Assembly (NCBI GenBank): GCA_018969295.1
Contig: JAGWYN010000059.1
Span: forward strand, 1-21,405
Source: Chloroflexota bacterium
GTDB taxonomy: Bacteria; Chloroflexota; Anaerolineae; Caldilineales; Caldilineaceae
Reading direction: 5' to 3'
Length of the DNA stretch: 21,405 bases
Positions within the stretch are counted from its first letter, which is position 1, and every line of letters starts with the position of its first letter. This document shows positions 16,491-21,405 of the stretch, in pieces. A program made the position numbers and the translations under genes. Below the pieces are notes generated by a model that saw nothing but the letters and a program-made list of their open reading frames with translations, made no database searches and was not told the origin of the DNA.

Positions 16491-19400
16491 ATGTCTGAAG
16501 CACCCAAGATAGATGTTCGACCAGACAGCCCGGGTGCGGTGCAGGCCCATGCACGCGCCATTGCCGTCATTGGGATGGCCTGTCGTTTTCCCGGCGCACA
16601 CACGGTCGATGCGTTCCGCCGCAACCTGGAGCAGGGGGTCGAGTCGATTCGCACCTTGACCGTCGAGGAGCTGCGACAGGCAGGGGTGGCGGCAGAATGG
16701 CTCGACCACCCCCACTACGTCAGAGCTGCACCTGTGCTCGACGAGATAGATCGCTTTGACGCCGGGTTTTTCCAGTACTCCGGCCGTGACGCCGAGCTGA
16801 TGGACCCCCAGCACCGGCTTTTTTTGGAGTGTGCGTGGGAAGCGCTGGAGAATGCCGGCTATGCGGCCGACCCGGCCCAGGCCAGCCGCCGTCCTATCGG
16901 CGTCTTTGGCGGTGCAGGTAGCCTGATGGGCTCCTACCTGCTTTCAGAAAGCCATGTCAACGAAGCACTGATCGGCCCGATCACCAGCCGTGGCCATATC
17001 GGCAACGACAAAGACCATCTCTGCACCCGCGTCGCCTACAAACTGAACCTGGGCGGGCCGGCCGTGACGGTGCAGACTGCCTGCTCGACCTCGCTGGTGG
17101 CAGTGCATCTGGCCTGCCAGAGCCTGTTGAACGGCGAGTGTGCGCTGGCGTTGGCGGGCGGTGTGACCGTGCGCGTCCCGCACCACAGCGGCTATCTGTA
17201 CACGCCGGGCGAGGTGCTCTCCCCCGACGGCCACTGCCGGGCCTTCGACGCGCAGGCCGAAGGGACCCTCTTTGGCAGTGGGGTGGGGATCGTGGTGCTC
17301 AAGCCGCTGGCACAGGCACTTGCCGACGGAGATGCGATCGCCGCAGTGATTCGAGGTTCTGCGCTCGGCAACGACGGCAGCGACAAGATGAGTTACTGGG
17401 CCACCAACCCCCAAGGGCAGAGTGCGGTGATGCAGCAGGCATTCCGCCAGGCCGGGGTGGATCCGGAGAGCCTGGGCTTTGTGGAAGCGCACGGCACCGC
17501 CACCCATCTGGGCGATATGATCGAGACCTATGCGCTGCGCCGGGCCTTTGCGACCGAACGCCGGGGTTTCTGTGCGCTGGGCTCGGTCAAGACCAACATC
17601 GGCCATCTCGATGCGGCCGCTGGGATCGCCGGGCTGATCAAGACGGTGCTGACGCTGCAGCACCGGACGTTGTACCCGACGCTCCACTTTACGCGTCCCA
17701 ACCCGCGCATCGACTTTGCCAACGGGCCTTTCTATGTCAACACCGAGGTGCGTCCTTGGGAAAGCAGCTCCCCGAGGCGGGCAGCGGTCAATTCGTTGGG
17801 GGTTGGGGGCACCAACGCCTTTGTGGTGCTGGAGGAGGCACCTGCTGCTGCCGAGGTACAGGCTGCTGTGGAACGTCCCTACCAGCTTTTGACCCTGGCC
17901 GCACGCAGCGCCGAAGCCCTGGAAGCGCTGCATGTCCGGATGGCAGCGTGGTTGAACGGCCAGCCTGCTGCAGATTGGCCGCAGATCTGCTACACAGCCG
18001 CTACCGGGAGGGCCCACTTCAACCACCGGCTGGCGGTCATCGCTGCGACTGCACAGGAGGCGGCGGCCCAGCTGGCAGCAGGCAGCGGGCTGAAAGACGG
18101 GGTCGTTGTGGCTCCTGCCCGCAACAAGGTTGCTTTTCTCTTCACCGGCCAGGGCGCACAGTACAGCGGCATGGGGCGGGAGCTCTACGACACCCAGCCT
18201 GTGTTTCGGGAGAGCATCGACCGCTGCGCCGCACTGCTGGCCGGGCAGCTGGAAGCGCCGCTGCTGGAACTGCTGGGCTATACAGAAGAGGCAGCGGAGC
18301 AGCACATCGACCGCACCGAGAACACCCAGCCGGCCCTCTTCGCCCTGGAGTATGCCCTGGCGCAGCTCTGGCGCAGCTGGGGCATCGAGCCAACTGTCCT
18401 TCTCGGCCACAGCGTGGGCGAGCTGGCCGCAGCCTGCGTGGCCGGGGTCTTCAGCCTGGAGGATGGGCTCACGCTGGTGGCAGCGCGCGGGCAGCTGATG
18501 GGTGCGCTGCCTCAGGAAGGGGAGATGGTCTCGCTCCTGGCTGCGGAAGCCAGGGTGCGAGAGGCGATTGCCCCCTACTCGGATGAGCTGTCGATTGCAG
18601 CCATCAACGGCCCGGCCAGCGTGGTCATTTCAGGCAGCCGTGATGCGGTGCTGGCGGTCAGCGAATTGCTTGCCGCCGAGGGGGTCAAGAGCCAGCGGCT
18701 GACTGTTTCGCACGCGTTCCACTCCCCGCTCATGGAGCCGATGCTGGAGGAGTTCCGGCGGGTGGCGGAGCGGGTCACCTACCACCCTCCCCACCTGCAG
18801 CTGGTCTCGAACGTGACCGGCCAGCTGGCGGGCGACGAGATCGCCACCCCTGACTACTGGGTGCGCCACGTGCGCGAAGCGGTGCGCTTCGCCGACGGTG
18901 TGACCACGCTGCACAGCCAGGGCATCCAGATCTTCCTCGAAATCGGCCCCAAACCCGTGCTGCTCGGCATGGCAGGGGGGGACAGTGGTCAGTGGTCAGT
19001 GGCCAGTGGTCAGTGGTCAGTGGCCAGTGGTCAGTGGGGAACAGGGAGCAGTGGCCAGGAAGCAGAGAGAACAGCTCTGCTGCCCTCGCTCCGCCCTGGC
19101 CAGGGGGAGTGGCAGCAGCTGCTGAGCAGCCTGGGTGCGCTCTACGTGCGGGGAAGCGCCATCGACTGGGAGGGCTTCAACCGTGGCTACAGCCGGCGCA
19201 AGGTCGTGCTGCCCACCTATCCCTTCCAGCGGCAGCGCCACTGGGTGCAGAGCCGCCCAGCCGGCCGCGCCCCCGCGTCGCCGCACCCGCTCATCGACAA
19301 GGTCATCCCGCTCCCGCAGCAGCAGCTGACTCTCTACGAACGGGAGTTCAGCGTCGAGTCGCTCCCCTTCCTGGCCGAACACCGGGTCTATGGGGAGCTG

Positions 19401-21405
19401 GTCTCCCCCGGCGCCTGCCAGATTGCGATGGCGCTGAGCGCAGCAGCGCTGAACTTTGGCGAGCAGCTCTCGCTGACCGACCTCGTGCTGCCCAGCGCGC
19501 TGGTGCTGGCGGAGGGAAAGCCGCGCACCGTGCAGCTCTTCTTTGAGCAACAGCCCGGGGCTGTACAGCGGCCCTTCACGCTGGTCAGCTTTGCGTCCGC
19601 CCAGACAGACAACGAGGTCGAGCTCCGCACCCATGCCTCGGGACGTGTCGCTCCGCTGCAGGCCCTGCCTGCGCAGAGGCAGCTGGCCGCTCTGCAGCAG
19701 CTTTGCACAGAGCCTGTGGACCTCACTGCGCTGGATGCCCGCCTGGCCGCAGCGCAGCTGGATCTGGGTCCGACCTTCCGCTGGATCGCCCAGGGCTGGT
19801 CTGCTCCGGCGCAGGCCGTACCCCAGGTGCTGGCACGCCTGGCGCGCCCCAGCCTGGTCGAGGAGGGGGAGGGCCATCTGCTCCACCCCGGCCTGCTCGA
19901 CGCCTGTTTCCAGGCGGCGAGTCTTGCCGCCGCACCGGAGGCTGGAGGCCTGCCCTTCGCTCTGGCAGAGCTCCATCTCTGCCGCCGACCAGTGGGTGAC
20001 AGCTGGTGGTGTCATGTGACGCAGCGTGCAGGCCAGAGCGCCGGCTCGACACCCCTCTGGGAGATCCAGCTCTTCGACGAGCAGGGGCGCCTCGTGCTCG
20101 CCGTCAGCGGCTTCCAGATGCGTGCGGCCAGCGCCGAAGCGATCGCCGGGGAGTCGCTGCGCCGCGAGTGGCTGCACACGCTGGAGTGGCGGCCCGCCCC
20201 GGCCTCAGCTGCATCTGCCCCCGAACCAGATTGCTGGCTCTGGGTGGGAGCAGTTCCAGAACAGCCCGCTGGCTGGATGGCGCCCTCCCATCGGCTCGAC
20301 AGCACAGCGGATGCACAGGCGCTCCAGCGCCAGGTCAGCGAGATCGCTGCCCGCCACACGTCGGTGGGCGTGGTCTTCCAGCCGGCAGCTGCGCCGGAAG
20401 AACGCCCGGCCCCCCAGCAGGCATTCCAGGCATGCACAGCGCTGCTGACGCTGAGTCAGGTGTTGCTGGCGACCAGCCTGGAGCTGCGGCTCTGGGTGGT
20501 CACCGCTGGAGCCCAGACGGTTGCCGGCCAGGTTGCCTCCAAACCCGAGGTGGCGGCCGTAGGGGGCAGCCTGTGGGGGCTGGGACGCACCCTGGCCCTG
20601 GAGGAACCGCGGCTGCGCTGCGTGCTGGTGGATCTGGAGCCGGGCGTCGCTCTGCAAACCGACCTGCTGGCCCGCGAGCTGCGGACAGCCCCTGAAGCAG
20701 GGGGCACCGAGCGGGCCTGGCGCGCCGGGGTTCGCTACCAGGCCCATCTTGTCCGCTCCCCCGCAGAACCCACTGTGACAGACCTTGACCACCCCGTGCG
20801 TCTGCAGCTGAGCGAATACGGCTCGCTCGATGCGCTGCACTTTGTGCCGGCGGTGCGGCGGCAGCCTGGGCCGGGCGAGGTGGAGGTCGCGGTCAAGGCG
20901 GCCGGCCTCAACCTGCGCGATCTGCTCAACACGCTCGGTATGCTCCAGGAGTACTACGCCAGCGTGCTGGGCATCCGCCGCGCCCAGGAGGTGGGGCTCG
21001 GGCTGGAGCTGGCCGGGGTGGTGACTGCCGTGGGTGAGGGGGTGGCGCATCTTGCCCCCGGCGACCGTGTCCTGGGGCTGGCGGGGCTGGAGGGGGCCTT
21101 TGCGACCTGCACCACGCTCCCCGCCCACACCCTGACACACGTTCCGGCAGGGCTGAGCGACCGGGAGGCGGCTACGCTGCCGCTGGCCTACCTCACGGCC
21201 TGGTATGCGCTGGTGGAGGTCGCCCAGCTGCAGCCGGGGGAACGGGTGCTGATCCACGCCGCTGCGGGCGGGGTGGGCCAGGCCGCGGTGCAGATCGCCC
21301 GGCTGCTGGGCGCCGAGGTCTTTGCGACAGCCAGCCCGGGCAAGTGGGCGTTTTTGCGCGGGCAGGGCATCCACCACCTCTTCAACTCGCGCACCCTGGA
21401 CTTTG
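16491..21405 (+). CDS. Type I PKS, KS-AT-DH-ER..., 3' partial
   Basis: This is the start of a reducing polyketide synthase module. The frame is open from 16491 to the window end (1638 codons) and continues beyond it. KS is about 23-455 (TACSTS Cys198, HGTATHLGD His334, His372). The phrases MDPQHRLFLECAWEALENAGY and GNDGSDK resemble KS domains that take chains from an NRPS carrier, which fits gene 3 upstream. AT is about 546-825 (GHSVG Ser641, HAFH 741-744, malonyl). DH is about 925-1180 (HRVYGELVSP with His964, second acid Asp1137 in LLDACFQ). About 1215-1410 looks like the KR structural half. ER starts near 1420 (GGVG from 1593 in the NADPH fold). A catalytic KR and ACP are expected downstream. 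The AT is a near copy of that in gene 1 and carries the same in-frame heptamer repeat. An in-frame ATG at 16455 would add 12 residues, but only 16491 has a good Shine-Dalgarno. The gene is CTG-rich throughout. Confidence 0.95.
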   Translation, partial: MSEAPKIDVRPDSPGAVQAHARAIAVIGMACRFPGAHTVDAFRRNLEQGVESIRTLTVEELRQAGVAAEWLDHPHYVRAAPVLDEIDRFDAGFFQYSGRDAELMDPQHRLFLECAWEALENAGYAADPAQASRRPIGVFGGAGSLMGSYLLSESHVNEALIGPITSRGHIGNDKDHLCTRVAYKLNLGGPAVTVQTACSTSLVAVHLACQSLLNGECALALAGGVTVRVPHHSGYLYTPGEVLSPDGHCRAFDAQAEGTLFGSGVGIVVLKPLAQALADGDAIAAVIRGSALGNDGSDKMSYWATNPQGQSAVMQQAFRQAGVDPESLGFVEAHGTATHLGDMIETYALRRAFATERRGFCALGSVKTNIGHLDAAAGIAGLIKTVLTLQHRTLYPTLHFTRPNPRIDFANGPFYVNTEVRPWESSSPRRAAVNSLGVGGTNAFVVLEEAPAAAEVQAAVERPYQLLTLAARSAEALEALHVRMAAWLNGQPAADWPQICYTAATGRAHFNHRLAVIAATAQEAAAQLAAGSGLKDGVVVAPARNKVAFLFTGQGAQYSGMGRELYDTQPVFRESIDRCAALLAGQLEAPLLELLGYTEEAAEQHIDRTENTQPALFALEYALAQLWRSWGIEPTVLLGHSVGELAAACVAGVFSLEDGLTLVAARGQLMGALPQEGEMVSLLAAEARVREAIAPYSDELSIAAINGPASVVISGSRDAVLAVSELLAAEGVKSQRLTVSHAFHSPLMEPMLEEFRRVAERVTYHPPHLQLVSNVTGQLAGDEIATPDYWVRHVREAVRFADGVTTLHSQGIQIFLEIGPKPVLLGMAGGDSGQWSVASGQWSVASGQWGTGSSGQEAERTALLPSLRPGQGEWQQLLSSLGALYVRGSAIDWEGFNRGYSRRKVVLPTYPFQRQRHWVQSRPAGRAPASPHPLIDKVIPLPQQQLTLYEREFSVESLPFLAEHRVYGELVSPGACQIAMALSAAALNFGEQLSLTDLVLPSALVLAEGKPRTVQLFFEQQPGAVQRPFTLVSFASAQTDNEVELRTHASGRVAPLQALPAQRQLAALQQLCTEPVDLTALDARLAAAQLDLGPTFRWIAQGWSAPAQAVPQVLARLARPSLVEEGEGHLLHPGLLDACFQAASLAAAPEAGGLPFALAELHLCRRPVGDSWWCHVTQRAGQSAGSTPLWEIQLFDEQGRLVLAVSGFQMRAASAEAIAGESLRREWLHTLEWRPAPASAASAPEPDCWLWVGAVPEQPAGWMAPSHRLDSTADAQALQRQVSEIAARHTSVGVVFQPAAAPEERPAPQQAFQACTALLTLSQVLLATSLELRLWVVTAGAQTVAGQVASKPEVAAVGGSLWGLGRTLALEEPRLRCVLVDLEPGVALQTDLLARELRTAPEAGGTERAWRAGVRYQAHLVRSPAEPTVTDLDHPVRLQLSEYGSLDALHFVPAVRRQPGPGEVEVAVKAAGLNLRDLLNTLGMLQEYYASVLGIRRAQEVGLGLELAGVVTAVGEGVAHLAPGDRVLGLAGLEGAFATCTTLPAHTLTHVPAGLSDREAATLPLAYLTAWYALVEVAQLQPGERVLIHAAAGGVGQAAVQIARLLGAEVFATASPGKWAFLRGQGIHHLFNSRTLDF
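18126..19245 (+). repeat. Dispersed 1.1-kb AT-domain repeat, copy 2
   Basis: This is the gene 4 counterpart of 1739-2837. Both copies begin near the NKVAFLFTGQGAQ / PKVAFLFTGQGAQ segment and end after the LPTYPFQRQR motif that closes AT linkers. Beyond that point gene 4 enters a DH while gene 1 enters a KR structural domain, and similarity stops. The copy is 21 bases longer, entirely through extra heptamer units. Confidence 0.92.
18983..19038 (+). repeat. Heptanucleotide tandem repeat, 8 units CAGTGGN, in gene 4
   Basis: Eight consecutive units (last base T, T, C, T, T, C, T, G) sit at exactly the equivalent position to the 5-unit array of gene 1. The array encodes two full SGQWSVA units plus SGQW. 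The extra three units add 21 bases, so the frame is kept. Confidence 0.95.

Noticed and set aside
12024..18410. Antisense open frames of about 385-490 codons opposite genes 2, 3 and 4
   Set aside because: They follow the codon-position bias of the + strand genes, have no plausible ribosome binding context and no family resemblance. The + strand is fully explained by A, C, PCP, KS and AT motifs.
2177..20146. GCGATCGC octamers (HIP1 of cyanobacteria)
   Set aside because: I found four copies (2177, 7101, 17334, 20139). Cyanobacteria rich in HIP1 would be expected to show many more in 21 kb, so this does not establish a cyanobacterial origin.
19260..20740. Trans-AT type or dead DH in gene 4
   Set aside because: The module has its own complete AT, and the DH keeps His964 with Gly968 and Pro973 plus Asp1137, so it looks like an ordinary active cis-AT module.

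Overview
This window is the interior of a large cis-AT polyketide synthase / non-ribosomal peptide synthetase (PKS/NRPS) locus. Four very large genes, all on the + strand, cover essentially every base. Both ends are cut: the first gene begins upstream of base 1 (the window opens inside an ACP motif), and the fourth runs off the right edge inside an enoylreductase domain. There is no intergenic stretch over 300 bases. The largest gap is 79 bases (16412-16490). I see no RNA genes, CRISPR arrays, insertion sequences or genes on the - strand.

Layout. Gene 1 (2-4966): ACP end, then KS-AT-KR-ACP. Gene 2 (4974-13028): KS-AT-ACP-aminotransferase-C-A-PCP. Gene 3 (13025-16411): C-A-PCP. Gene 4 (16491-21405, partial): KS-AT-DH-ER, with a catalytic KR and ACP expected beyond the window. 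All three AT domains carry the HAFH specificity motif, so malonyl-CoA is the predicted extender throughout. Genes 1-3 are tightly coupled (7-base gap, then an ATGA overlap). Gene 4 has its own Shine-Dalgarno.

Inferred chemistry, assuming colinearity. Gene 1 adds C2 and makes a beta-hydroxyl (A-type KR). Gene 2 adds C2, leaves a beta-ketone, and its built-in class III aminotransferase converts this to a beta-amine. It then appears to couple beta-alanine or a close relative: the A-domain code read by eye is ADWVVSLADK, with the usual Asp235 missing. Gene 3 appears to add Asn (code DATKIGEVGK). Gene 4, whose KS looks like the class that accepts chains from a PCP, extends the Asn by C2 and probably reduces it fully. 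The predicted segment is a 3-amino-5-hydroxyacyl unit, a beta-alanine-like unit and a gamma-amino acid derived from Asn: three consecutive backbone-extended residues. The aminotransferase module resembles those of microcystin (McyE) and iturin/mycosubtilin (ItuA/MycA), but this order and substrate set are not ones I recognise as a known product.

The DNA is a mosaic. Gene 1 up to about 2850, both flanks of the gene 3 A domain, and all of gene 4 use CTG leucine almost exclusively. The rest of gene 1, gene 2, the gene 3 C domain and the core of its A domain are rich in TTG and TTT. The AT domains of genes 1 and 4 are near-identical, colinear 1.1-kb repeats. They differ in length only by three copies of a 7-base CAGTGGN tandem repeat embedded in frame.

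Organism: a fairly GC-rich bacterium with myxobacterial/cyanobacterial/Chloroflexota-style megasynthases. Heptanucleotide tandem repeats recall filamentous cyanobacteria, but the cyanobacterial HIP1 octamer is scarce (four copies seen). I cannot assign a phylum.
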